In this document: in pieces, positions 1 to 7,636 of the stretch
How the letters are laid out: every line of letters starts with the position of its first letter
How positions within the stretch are numbered: position 1 is the first letter of the stretch
Assembly (NCBI GenBank): GCA_028866835.1
Contig: JAGWHJ010000005.1
Location: forward strand, 1-57,113
DNA from: Microcaldota archaeon
GTDB lineage: Archaea > Micrarchaeota > Micrarchaeia > Micrarchaeales > CABMGC01
Reading direction: 5' to 3'
Length of the DNA stretch: 57,113 bases
Position numbers and translations under genes: made by a program
Notes under the pieces: model-generated
Database searches by the model: none
What the model saw: only the letters and a program-made list of their open reading frames with translations
Told to the model about the DNA's origin: nothing

Positions 1-325
1 AAAAACTGAAACAGTATCTCTAATAAATAGGGACCAGTGTAAAAGGGACTTTACAATTGGTTATCTGCGTGGATTAGTAGATACTGATGGTTATTTGGAT
101 TTTAAAGATAGGGCAATAAAATATTGTACAGTATCTAAAGACTCGGCGAAGGACATAGAATCCTTGCTCTGGAGATTAGGAATAAGGAATAAAACTTATA
201 TTTATAATGATAAAAGAGGCAATAGAAAAACAACTTTTAGAGTCACGGTAACCAGAGATTTTGAAAAATTTGTCAATATTATTAAGCCTTTTCATTTCAA
301 TTATATTGATGCTCTGGTCGTCTAG
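1..325 (+). CDS. LAGLIDADG homing endonuclease, C-terminal part (5' end outside window)
   Basis: The reading frame is open from base 2 of the window, so the start lies upstream. The visible ~107 residues contain the helix GYLRGLVDTDGYLDF, a good match to the second LAGLIDADG motif of homing endonucleases (catalytic Asp in the DTDG part). After it come the usual mixed alpha/beta elements (KDIESLLWRLGI, then a strand-rich stretch ending FRVTVTRDFEKFV). Such enzymes cut a target site to spread an intron or intein. The base composition is much more AT-rich than neighbouring genes, as expected for a mobile gene. The stop codon (323-325) lies inside the tRNA-Asp gene, so the last four sense codons double as the tRNA acceptor strand. 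No intein C-terminal HN motif is seen, so an intron-encoded or free-standing enzyme is more likely. The host gene cannot be judged from here. Confidence 0.75.
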   Translation, partial: KTETVSLINRDQCKRDFTIGYLRGLVDTDGYLDFKDRAIKYCTVSKDSAKDIESLLWRLGIRNKTYIYNDKRGNRKTTFRVTVTRDFEKFVNIIKPFHFNYIDALVV

Positions 326-347
326 TGGTTAGGATGCGAGCCTGTCA

Positions 348-370
348 ACACACGTATTTGTGTGGCAGGG
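348..370 (+). other. tRNA-Asp intron 1 (canonical 37/38, bulge-helix-bulge)
   Basis: A full bulge-helix-bulge can be drawn. The exon helix is 337-341 with 372-376. The central 4-bp helix is 342-345 (CTGT) with 365-368 (GCAG). The 5' bulge is CAA (346-348) and the 3' bulge is GGC (369-371). The intron helix is CACAC (349-353) with GTGTG (360-364). Cutting after the second base of each bulge removes 23 nt and leaves a 7-base anticodon loop CTGTCAC. This is the standard substrate of archaeal tRNA splicing endonuclease. Confidence 0.88.
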
Positions 371-378
371 CGCTTGCG

Positions 379-411
379 AGCTATTTGGAACTTGTTCTAC
401 TTAGCCAAGAA
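379..411 (+). other. tRNA-Asp intron 2 (non-canonical, variable loop, relaxed BHB)
   Basis: The 33-nt insert lies between the anticodon stem and the T arm. A central helix CTTG (373-376) pairs with CAAG (406-409). Three-base bulges CGA (377-379) and AAA (410-412) flank it. An intron helix GCTA (380-383) pairs with TAGC (402-405). The outer exon helix is reduced to one G-C pair, so this is a relaxed motif. Cutting after the second base of each bulge restores variable loop CGAC. The central helix uses the 3' strand of the anticodon stem, so splicing and mature folds compete. Splicing order is not known. Confidence 0.75.
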
Positions 412-516
412 ACCCGGGTCCGACTCCCGGCCAGAGCGTCATTCACTAGTTTACATCTATTACTTTCAGGGCGCCCGTACCGGCCGATAGGAAGATTGCA
501 GCTTCTCGGTACATTT

Positions 517-2349
517 TCATCTGATATAAGTGACCGGGCTTGTGAATGAAGGATTTGCTGGGCATGAGCCGCTCTGGTACTCTATCTTCAGGGTGTTGCT
601 GTTTATGAGCTGGACTACGAAGTGGCCTCCGCTGAGGGGCGATATCCCGTATGACGTGTTGGTGTTGTCTGGGTAGTAGCAGTACGCATGGCCGTCCGCG
701 GTCACCTGCGACGGCTCCCTGTTGACGTATCCGCTATTCATGGGCGTGAATGCGCTCATGCTGGCCTGGGCCACGGTGCCGCCGAACGAGATCGTGCCTA
801 TCGAAGGATTCTCGAACCAGTGCGCTATCGAGAGCTGGTCGCTCCACACGGCCTGCCCTGATGCGGAGCTCCCGTTCAGGTACCAGTTGCCTTGTATTGT
901 GCCGGCGAGGTCCTGCATGTCGGTGCCGCACCATGGGTAACCGTTGGGCCCTTTCTGGGTGTCGTTCATCTTCGGATAGAGGACGCTCTGCATCGAAGCG
1001 TTGTAGTAGTTTACGAAGCATATTGCATTTATGGGCCTGCCGAAGTCGTTGTACTGCCTGGTCGGGTCTATGAATGCAGGCGTTGGCGTGCGCAGGTCGT
1101 ATCCGCCGAAATCGAATCCGAGTATGTTTGTGTTAGGGCCTCCCGCAGCGCCTAGCACCTCCCCCGCCTTGGCCATGTAATCGAAAGTGTATGTGCATGT
1201 CTTTGACGTCCCTGCGGACTGCTGGGAGGTCTGGCAGAAGGCATTCTTGCTGGCATTGACAACCTGCTTCTGCAGGGCGCTGGACAGCGTGGCCACGTGG
1301 CCGTAGTAGAATACCAGCTGGCGGCACGGGGCGAAGTATATCGCAGAATCGGTGAATTTCTCGCCGTTGATGGTTGAGTTCTGCGTAACTATCTGGAGTA
1401 TGTGGACGTTGCCGGGGGCGTAGACCGTGGCTGCGATGGATTGGCTGTTGACGAGACCTACGCCTTCGTGGTCGGACGGTATTGGGTGGCCCCCTGCAGG
1501 GTTTAGGCTTCCCAGAGGGGTTATGTATGCCATAGAGCTTAGATTGGTGGGCAGCGCGGTCAGATACGTCTGGTTTTGGCATGCCATAAGGAGTGACGCT
1601 ATGCTGCCCTCCGAAGTCTGGTTGCCTGTAGAGTTGCCGGTCTGGTTTCCGTAGCCATGCTGATTGCCCTGCTGGTTAGATTGGTTGCCCTCCTGCGCGC
1701 TTGCGGCGCTGGAGAATCCAGAGGCTACGTAATAGGACATGTTAATCGTTGCCCAGCCCTGCGACGGGCTGCCGGAGTTGTCATGTATCTGGTAGACGAG
1801 AAGGTACGGGCCGCTGCCCTGGCCGAAGCCGGTGTACTGCTGTTCGCCCATGGCCCTCAGCGTTGAGTGGCCGGAGTTGTCTGAGACGTTTAGCAACGCG
1901 ATGGCATTGCCGGAAGTGGCGTTCACGCTTACTAAGCGTATGTTGAACTGCTGCATGAGCATTGTGGACTGGCCTACGTAGAGCTTATGGTAGACGGGTG
2001 CCTGGCTTGCAGGCACACTGGTGTTGGAGGTATGCTGGGATGATGAACCGTTGCTGCCCTGTCCCGAAAAGCCGCATGCGGACGGGTTGCTCTGGCAGTA
2101 GCTCTGGCACTGCGAAGCGGAGATCCCAGCCTTCGCGCAGTCGGCAAGGGCGGATTGGATCATAGAGCTGTTGGCACTGGAGCCGATCGCCGAACTGTTG
2201 ACATTGGAACTTATGGAACTGGTGCTGTTCAGGCTGGCCCTGCTGGTTGGCGGGATTGCAGCATTGCCCGGATTTTGGTAAAAATAGAAGCCTGCGCCGA
2301 GTACAATAACCGCCGCTAACGCGATTGCGCCGAGTACAAGCTTATTCAT
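517..2349 (-). CDS. Membrane-anchored surface protein with M23-like (LytM-type) domain
   Basis: A hydrophobic N-terminal helix (about residues 4-25) is followed by a Ser/Asn-rich stalk, a short Cys-containing segment, a beta-rich region, a second Asn/Gln-rich linker and a ~310-residue C-terminal domain. That domain reads like a divergent LytM/M23 fold. It has PLGSLNPAGGHPIPSDHEG, then VYAPGNVHI, FAPCRQLVFYYGHV and AGEVLGAAGG before a FDFGGYD segment, the order seen in related secreted proteins of unknown function. Several His and Asp are kept, but the full zinc site cannot be confirmed, so enzyme activity is uncertain. It is probably exposed on the cell surface, as the many N-x-S/T sites suggest N-glycosylation. 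It is transcribed towards tRNA-Asp, and its stop lies 79 nt from the tRNA end. Confidence 0.7.
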   Translation of the reverse strand: MNKLVLGAIALAAVIVLGAGFYFYQNPGNAAIPPTSRASLNSTSSISSNVNSSAIGSSANSSMIQSALADCAKAGISASQCQSYCQSNPSACGFSGQGSNGSSSQHTSNTSVPASQAPVYHKLYVGQSTMLMQQFNIRLVSVNATSGNAIALLNVSDNSGHSTLRAMGEQQYTGFGQGSGPYLLVYQIHDNSGSPSQGWATINMSYYVASGFSSAASAQEGNQSNQQGNQHGYGNQTGNSTGNQTSEGSIASLLMACQNQTYLTALPTNLSSMAYITPLGSLNPAGGHPIPSDHEGVGLVNSQSIAATVYAPGNVHILQIVTQNSTINGEKFTDSAIYFAPCRQLVFYYGHVATLSSALQKQVVNASKNAFCQTSQQSAGTSKTCTYTFDYMAKAGEVLGAAGGPNTNILGFDFGGYDLRTPTPAFIDPTRQYNDFGRPINAICFVNYYNASMQSVLYPKMNDTQKGPNGYPWCGTDMQDLAGTIQGNWYLNGSSASGQAVWSDQLSIAHWFENPSIGTISFGGTVAQASMSAFTPMNSGYVNREPSQVTADGHAYCYYPDNTNTSYGISPLSGGHFVVQLINSNTLKIEYQSGSCPANPSFTSPVTYIR

Positions 2350-2492
2350 GACTAATACTTAGGTATAAACATTTTAAACATTGTGTTTTGCGAAAGGCAA
2401 GGGAGGTTCCGGGCTCGTTTGCAGGAAAGGGTAGTGTTTTTAGTATTTATCTTGGTAAATAGTAGGCAGTGAGGCTATCATTCGGTGGAAAA

Positions 2493-2732
2493 ATGACCTA
2501 CAAGGCGTACCTTGACAACATAAAAGCGCAGACAGGCAAGGATGCAGAGTACTACAGGGCCGAAGCGAAGAAGAAGGGCCTGACAAAGTACAGCGAATTG
2601 CTTTCGTGGTTGAAGAATGACTGCGGGCTTGGGCACGGCCATGCTAATGCAGTCATCCTCTACATTCAAAAGCCGGAGCTGGCCAAGAAGAAGATACAGG
2701 AAGACGAAAGGAATGAGAAAGGGAGGAAGTGA
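2493..2732 (+). CDS. DUF4287-like small protein
   Basis: The 79-residue product starts MTYKAYLDNIKAQTGK and contains GLTKYSELLSWLK and CGLGHGHANAVILYI, the signature of the DUF4287 family of small helical proteins with unknown function. I chose the internal ATG at 2493 because GGTGG lies just upstream and the family starts at this Met. The longer frame from 2469 adds residues not typical of the family. The C-terminus is a Lys/Glu-rich tail. The gene stands alone between two minus-strand genes, and its stop is 7 nt from the end of the convergent DoxX gene. Confidence 0.8.
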   Translation: MTYKAYLDNIKAQTGKDAEYYRAEAKKKGLTKYSELLSWLKNDCGLGHGHANAVILYIQKPELAKKKIQEDERNEKGRK

Positions 2733-2739
2733 GCTGTTC

Positions 2740-3126
2740 CTATTTCCCGAGCAGCCTGAGGTATCTTGTGTCATCGAAATACAGTGCTGCTGCTATTACC
2801 AGGACCGCGAGGTCCCTTATCACCAGGTCCGTGAATTGGAACTGCGTGACGAGATCAGCAACAATTGTCAGCATCACGATAACGCACAGCAAGGCGGCAA
2901 TCCTAAGGTAGATGCCGAACAGAACAGCAGCTCCGAGTACCACAAGGAGTATGCCGTGCAGCAGCGTGAAGGTGTTTGAATTGAGGTATGCGTTGAAGAA
3001 CGTCGGGACGTAATAGGACCAGTACGAAGGCTGAACTATCTCCCATACGCCAATGCCTATGAAGATTGTCGCAAGGCTAAGCCTTGTCAGCAGATGGCGT
3101 ATGTTTTGATTGTTGAGCCTCATCAT
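2740..3126 (-). CDS. DoxX-like membrane protein
   Basis: 128 residues with four hydrophobic helices (about 15-35, 52-72, 78-95, 100-118), the size and layout of the DoxX/DUF417-type family. An acidic Glu in helix 1 (GVWEIVQP) and the pattern YLRIAALL between helices 2 and 3 fit the family. These proteins sit in the cytoplasmic membrane. Roles proposed for relatives include quinone-linked redox and detoxification, but none can be assigned here. The gene lies 43 nt downstream of the secreted Yx(FWY)xxD protein on the same strand and may be co-transcribed with it. Confidence 0.65.
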   Translation of the reverse strand: MMRLNNQNIRHLLTRLSLATIFIGIGVWEIVQPSYWSYYVPTFFNAYLNSNTFTLLHGILLVVLGAAVLFGIYLRIAALLCVIVMLTIVADLVTQFQFTDLVIRDLAVLVIAAALYFDDTRYLRLLGK

Positions 3127-3169
3127 ACCATTCTTGCAGCAGAATCCTTGCCATCGGGCAGACTAGGCC

Positions 3170-3820
3170 TCAGCCCCAGCTGCTGCCGCCGACTGATGTG
3201 GTGGGGCTGCTTGAGATTGTCGTGGAATGGTTCGACATCGCGGTTGTCTGCGAAGAGTTGGCTGGAGGTGTCGTTGTCGAGATGGTGCTTGCCGCAGACG
3301 TGGTTGAGATGGTCTGGTTGGGTATGGACAGCGTCGGGAAGGTCAGGACGAACCATGTGCCGCTGGCTCCCTCTCCGCTGACCTCTCCAGGGGCCTTGTC
3401 CTTCACGTACGTGTATAGAGGCCAGCCCCGGTATGTCAGCTGCTTTGAGCCGTCGGTCCTGTTTATGGTGCCGAACAATGATGCATTGAGCCCCGAGGCT
3501 ACAGTAAGATCGGTCGCATAGAATGCAGGCCAGTACGTTGCGCAGGTGCCATAGCACGCGCTCTTCCCGCTGTTAGGCGTATCGCTTGTGTACAGGTAAA
3601 GCGTAAATCCGCTGGCGTTTGTCAGGTACTTGCCAAGCGTGGCGTTGTCGCCAAGGTTGACCGCATAGTGCACCATGGCCTCCGTAGTCTGTGGCGCGGA
3701 CGTGACTGCCGTAGTGGTCCCGTTCTGGGCGGACTTGCCTCCGTTGCTTGTCAGCACATAGGCTCCGCCTATTATCACTAATGCAACTACCACTATCCCG
3801 ATGATTATAGCCGGATTCAT
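3170..3820 (-). CDS. Secreted Yx(FWY)xxD-repeat protein (lipoprotein_15/COG4315-like)
   Basis: An N-terminal membrane anchor (residues 3-24) precedes a short Thr-rich spacer. The domain at about 50-165 carries two copies of the hallmark: FTLYLYTSD followed by Cys-x3-Cys and ATYWPAFY, then GWPLYTYVKDKAPG with a GTWFV end. This is the COG4315/PF03640 family of extracytoplasmic proteins, function unknown. The C-terminal ~45 residues are a Ser/Thr/Pro-rich low-complexity tail, perhaps a glycosylated stalk. No bacterial lipobox Cys is present, so the N-terminus is a signal anchor. It is first in a possible two-gene unit with the DoxX-like gene. Confidence 0.75.
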   Translation of the reverse strand: MNPAIIIGIVVVALVIIGGAYVLTSNGGKSAQNGTTTAVTSAPQTTEAMVHYAVNLGDNATLGKYLTNASGFTLYLYTSDTPNSGKSACYGTCATYWPAFYATDLTVASGLNASLFGTINRTDGSKQLTYRGWPLYTYVKDKAPGEVSGEGASGTWFVLTFPTLSIPNQTISTTSAASTISTTTPPANSSQTTAMSNHSTTISSSPTTSVGGSSWG

Positions 3821-3878
3821 AATAACCAGTTATAATCTGCAATGAAAGTATATAAAGCATGCCGAAAAAGCCTGCAGC

Positions 3879-4679
3879 TCACTGCTTGCCCTCATTGCTT
3901 TTCAGCAGGCGCGCAACGGGGACATCCATGACCCTGTTCCTGATGAGTGCGTACGCTGCTGAAGTGAACACCCACATTCCTATCGCAGAACTTGCTATGA
4001 ACTCGTATTTGGCGGGTATGTCGTGCTTCTGCAGATACCCGGTGACGACTGCGCCTAGTGCGGTTGCGGCAGCGGCCAGTGTAAGCCCCCCAGAGACCCT
4101 CGATCCGTTCGCTGCCATGGCTGCCCCCATGACGCCTATGGAGCTTGGGGCGACTAGAAAATAAGCGCCTGCAGAAAGGTCGTGCACGGTGCTGGGATAA
4201 TGGGTCATGCCTGCTATGCACACCCCTGCGCTTGCCAGGCCAAGCCCAGCCACGCCTACCGTATAGACCTTGGAATTGGGAAACGATTCCCTCAACCCGT
4301 ACAGGTATGTCGAGCTGAGGCCTGCCGCGGTCAAGCCTACCCTAAGCAGCGGCGCATGCGGCCCGTTCAGGAGCGAGCTTATTGTCTGCGTGTTCCAGTT
4401 GAAACCAGCATCCGATCTTATCGCTCCGAGCGTGCCGGCGAGAGCTGCGGCAGGAGCCGCGAGGCCTCCGGCAACAAGGCTGGTCTTCTCAGCAGGGTTC
4501 AAGCCCGAATAGTATGCGCCTGTGGCCTTAGTGGTGCTCCTTCTTGCAGCCTTCAGGCCTCCTCTTGCATCACCTTCACGCTGGATCCCGTTCAGCATCC
4601 TCTTTGCGCTCCTTGCGTCCGCCTCGATCTGCGGAACGCCCCTCTTTGCCGCCCTCCGCCTATCGAAATTCATCTGCAT
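3879..4679 (-). CDS. Polytopic membrane protein, DUF998-like
   Basis: 266 residues. A basic, soluble N-terminus of about 75 residues (many Arg/Lys, probably cytoplasmic) is followed by about six hydrophobic helices. The segment NWNTQTISSL after helix 1 and the later GMTHYPSTVHDLSAGAYF pattern resemble DUF998 membrane proteins, in which a conserved His-Asp lies between helices. The function of that family is unknown. The long basic N-terminal extension is unusual and could bind nucleic acid or ribosomes, but that is speculation. It lies downstream of another polytopic gene on the same strand, separated by 52 nt of AT-rich sequence that probably holds its own promoter. Confidence 0.55.
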   Translation of the reverse strand: MQMNFDRRRAAKRGVPQIEADARSAKRMLNGIQREGDARGGLKAARRSTTKATGAYYSGLNPAEKTSLVAGGLAAPAAALAGTLGAIRSDAGFNWNTQTISSLLNGPHAPLLRVGLTAAGLSSTYLYGLRESFPNSKVYTVGVAGLGLASAGVCIAGMTHYPSTVHDLSAGAYFLVAPSSIGVMGAAMAANGSRVSGGLTLAAAATALGAVVTGYLQKHDIPAKYEFIASSAIGMWVFTSAAYALIRNRVMDVPVARLLKSNEGKQ

Positions 4680-4731
4680 AGATGTTCCCCAATTACATAA
4701 TCAGCCGATTTTTGATATATAAATGGTGCTA

Positions 4732-5574
4732 TTAGGCATAGAGCAAGTCGTTGCTCTTCTTGAATACGAACGACCTTGCGAGCGCGAAGAGAAGGAACGC
4801 CTCGGCGGTGAATGAGATGTACCCAAGATATCCGGGCAGCGGCATCTCGAACAGCCTCATCCCGGACGAGAAGACGGGTATCGCATAGAGCCATTTCGGA
4901 TATGCCATGTAGTTCCAGAATTCGTAGAAGAATCCGGTCGCAAGGCCGGCTAATACCGTCTGCACGAACAGGCTCTTCCTTCCTGCGCAGATCATATTGA
5001 CGAAACTCGGCCTTCCGATAAGGTAGTTCAGCGGATCGAGGAGTAGGAAGAGGCCGAACCAGACAAACGCGTACGCAGCGGTAGGCAACAGCAACGGCAG
5101 AACCGTTGCTAACGCGCCGAACGCCACAAGCAGCTTGATGATATTGCGGTACATTCCCTCCTTTATCCTGCTCCCCTTGGCAGAAAGCCTCTTCCTGACG
5201 TCGAACCTCCTGCCTATCCCAAGCACCTTGAGGAGCGAGAGCGTCTCCATGAACGATGGCACTATGACGGCGAAGTCCACGAAGTGCACGTACCACACGT
5301 AGTTGACGTAGTGCCAGCTCATCGTGAAGACGTTGTAGACCTCGAATACCGACCAGACGGGTATCGAAAGGAGCGCCATGAACAGCATCTCCCCTGGATA
5401 CGCGGATATCAGCGACCTTCTCGCTATTGCGTAAACTAGGCTGTCGACAAAGAGGATGAACCCGGTCCATACGATAGGGATGTACCATGTGGCGAACGGC
5501 TGTATGACTGCGAAGAAGTTCACCTGCGCGAATGCCAAAAGCGCTATGCCTAGATAACCGTACCATCTGAGCAT
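4732..5574 (-). CDS. Polytopic membrane protein of unknown function
   Basis: 280 residues with seven or eight predicted hydrophobic helices. Aromatic and charged residues lie within membrane segments (for example SVFEVYN, FYEFWNYMAYPKW, WFGLFLLLDPLNY). An intracellular basic loop (about 125-145, RRFDVRKRLSAKGSRIK) splits the protein into two halves, each with an E-x-x-N or D-x-x-N/Y pattern, so an internal duplication is possible. I do not recognise the family. The layout recalls small membrane enzymes such as carotenoid cyclase-like domains, without a clear match. Confidence 0.55.
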   Translation of the reverse strand: MLRWYGYLGIALLAFAQVNFFAVIQPFATWYIPIVWTGFILFVDSLVYAIARRSLISAYPGEMLFMALLSIPVWSVFEVYNVFTMSWHYVNYVWYVHFVDFAVIVPSFMETLSLLKVLGIGRRFDVRKRLSAKGSRIKEGMYRNIIKLLVAFGALATVLPLLLPTAAYAFVWFGLFLLLDPLNYLIGRPSFVNMICAGRKSLFVQTVLAGLATGFFYEFWNYMAYPKWLYAIPVFSSGMRLFEMPLPGYLGYISFTAEAFLLFALARSFVFKKSNDLLYA

Positions 5575-5636
5575 CGATCCCCCTCGGTCAGCAATGATTA
5601 TGCTGCGCCAGAATTTTTATTACTTGCCAGGAGGAG

Positions 5637-7580
5637 TTACCTGAACCTTATTGAATCGAGGTCCATCGGCGCCCTCGTCTCTATGCGCATCTGGTTGGAT
5701 ATGGTCCTTGCGAGGTCCTCGCACTTCGATTCCTCGCCGTGCATCGTGAAGACCTTCCTCGCGTAGGGCTTGAGGTTCCTTACGAAATCCATGAGCTGCC
5801 TCCTGTCGCTGTGGCCCGAGAATCCCTCGACGGTGCGCACCTGCATGTTGATCTTTATCTGCTGGAGCTTGCCGTCCTCGCCTGGCAGGGCTATCTCGCT
5901 GAGCTTGTTCTGCACCCTCCTTCCCATCGAGCTCACGCTGTTGTATCCTACGAAGATTATCATGTTCTTGGGATCCTCTGCGAGCGCCTTGAAGTATTCC
6001 AGGCTCACTCCTCCGTTGAGCATTCCGCCGCTTGCGAGTATGACGGAAGGCCCCTTGTCGAGTATCTCGCTCCTCTCCCCCTTCGCAACCTCGAAGATCT
6101 CGCTCTCGAAAGGAGAGTTGTTGCTCAGTATCCTCTGCTGTATGCTCGACTTCAGGTACTCCGGATACGCGGTGTGTATCGCGCTCGCCTCAAGTATCAT
6201 CCCGTCAAGGTAGATCGGGACATCGAGCTTGTAAGCGGGATTGTTCGTTATGTAGCTCTCGAGCACCAGCTGCAGCTCCTGGCTCCTGCCTACCGCGAAG
6301 AGCGGTATCAGGACCTTGCCTCCGTTGGTGACCGTGCTCTTTATGCAGTCCATGAGCTCCACTTCCGACTGCTTCCTGTTCTGCGTTATGTCATTAGGAC
6401 CGCCGTACGTGCTCTCTATGAAAAGCGTGTCTATCCTCGGATACCTTGTGTCCGCCTCGTCGAGCAGCCTTGTGAAGCCGTACTTCATGTCCCCGGTGCT
6501 GACTATGTTGTAGAGTCCCTCGCCGATGTGCAGGTGCACCGTGCCGCTACCGAGGATGTGGCCTGCGTTGTGGTACGTGAGCTTTATCTCATCCGTAACG
6601 TTCGTCACCTCGCCGTAGTCCCTGGTTATCGTGTGCATGAGCATCGACTTTATGTCCTTCTCGCCGTAGAGCGGCGAGCCGCCGAGCTTGTTTACCAGCT
6701 TGACGTAATCGTATAGAAGGAGCGCTGCCAGGTCCCTTGATGGCGGCGTGCAGTAAACCGGGCCCGTGTACCCGAACTTGAAGAGGTAGGGCACGAAGCC
6801 CATGTGGTCCATGTGCGCGTGCGTGAGTATGACTGCATCGAGGTCGTTGAGCGAGATGTTCATGTTGTCAAGATACGGATAGGCCTTGTTCTCGCCTCCG
6901 GCCTGTACGGCATCAGCGCCCCTTATACCTGGCTCGGGGGCTATCCCGCAGTCGATGAGTATCTTCGAGTGGTTAGTCTCTATGAGAAGGCTGCTCCTCC
7001 CCACTTCCCTGAATCCGCCGAGGGCCGTTGCCTTTATCCACTCGCTCTTCATGAGCGGCCTGTTGATCTTCCTGCCCATCGTGCCGAGGAACTTCTTCCT
7101 GAACGTGCTCTCCTTGTACATGAGCTGCCTGACGCCCTTTATGACGTCGCTGTTCATCGTGGGTGTCCTTAGTATTATCGGGACCCAGTTGGTCTCGCTT
7201 ATTATCCTTATCAGAGTTGATCCGCCCTTGCCTATGACAAGGCCCGGCTTGAGGGCCTCTATGAAGACCTCGCAGAACTCTGGCACGAACCTTATGCCCT
7301 CGGCAGTAACGCCGGCGTCTGCTGGCGTGGCCTCCTTGATCTTCTTGACCGCCTCGTCAGGATCCATGAGCTTTGATGGGTTGCTCCTGACGATGAGCCT
7401 CTTCTTCACAGCCGCGGACGTGTTCTTTATTATGTTCTCGTCCTTGTATACGTAGGCCACATTGTCGACGTAGACCGCTATGTCGGGGCCCTCGAACTCG
7501 ACGTTTACAGAACCGGCCTCTGCCGGCATCAGGGATCTGACCTTCTCTAGTATCTCTTTGTTATACTCTTCCTCAGCCAC
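5637..7580 (-). CDS. fttA: FttA/aCPSF1 beta-CASP ribonuclease (transcription termination factor)
   Basis: 647 residues, the usual length. Two N-terminal KH-type domains (the second with GKGG at 117-120) precede a metallo-beta-lactamase core with HAHMDH at 254-259. The core includes the GHILGSG and STGDMKYG segments, and the C-terminal part is the beta-CASP domain with a late SGHSD motif. This is the archaeal homologue of the 73-kDa cleavage and polyadenylation factor. It cuts RNA 3' ends in a metal-dependent way and acts as the general transcription termination factor in characterised archaea. It lies 56 nt downstream of psmB on the same strand. All key metal ligands appear intact, so it is presumably active. 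Confidence 0.96.
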   Translation of the reverse strand: MAEEEYNKEILEKVRSLMPAEAGSVNVEFEGPDIAVYVDNVAYVYKDENIIKNTSAAVKKRLIVRSNPSKLMDPDEAVKKIKEATPADAGVTAEGIRFVPEFCEVFIEALKPGLVIGKGGSTLIRIISETNWVPIILRTPTMNSDVIKGVRQLMYKESTFRKKFLGTMGRKINRPLMKSEWIKATALGGFREVGRSSLLIETNHSKILIDCGIAPEPGIRGADAVQAGGENKAYPYLDNMNISLNDLDAVILTHAHMDHMGFVPYLFKFGYTGPVYCTPPSRDLAALLLYDYVKLVNKLGGSPLYGEKDIKSMLMHTITRDYGEVTNVTDEIKLTYHNAGHILGSGTVHLHIGEGLYNIVSTGDMKYGFTRLLDEADTRYPRIDTLFIESTYGGPNDITQNRKQSEVELMDCIKSTVTNGGKVLIPLFAVGRSQELQLVLESYITNNPAYKLDVPIYLDGMILEASAIHTAYPEYLKSSIQQRILSNNSPFESEIFEVAKGERSEILDKGPSVILASGGMLNGGVSLEYFKALAEDPKNMIIFVGYNSVSSMGRRVQNKLSEIALPGEDGKLQQIKINMQVRTVEGFSGHSDRRQLMDFVRNLKPYARKVFTMHGEESKCEDLARTISNQMRIETRAPMDLDSIRFR

Positions 7581-7636
7581 TTATATCACAGAATTACGCG
7601 ATGTTTAACTCCCGATCAGCAAAATTCACTGAAAGT

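Larger units (their letters stand above)
311..438 (+). tRNA. tRNA-Asp (GTC) with two predicted introns
   Basis: Acceptor strand 311-317 pairs with 431-437. The anticodon GTC is at 344-346. The T arm is 414-430 (CCGGG, loop TCCGACT, CCCGG). The gene is 128 nt long and only folds as a normal tRNA after removing two segments. Joining 311-347, 371-378 and 412-438 gives 72 nt with anticodon stem CGAGC/GCTTG, variable loop CGAC and a discriminator G, close to archaeal tRNA-Asp. CCA is not encoded. Intron 1 sits at the canonical position 37/38. Intron 2 sits in the variable loop, a rare non-canonical place. The upstream endonuclease frame runs 15 nt into the 5' end of the gene. Confidence 0.9.

Noticed and set aside
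2469-2492. Earlier start of the DUF4287-like gene
   Set aside because: The internal ATG at 2493 has a Shine-Dalgarno-like GGTGG and matches the family's usual first residues.
4670-5566. 298-residue minus-strand frame overlapping the 280-residue membrane protein
   Set aside because: It has shadow composition (Arg/His-rich, no hydrophobic pattern); the other frame gives a coherent membrane protein.
5739-6716. Long plus-strand frame opposite fttA
   Set aside because: It is an Arg/Val/Leu-rich shadow of a highly conserved minus-strand gene with no motif of its own.
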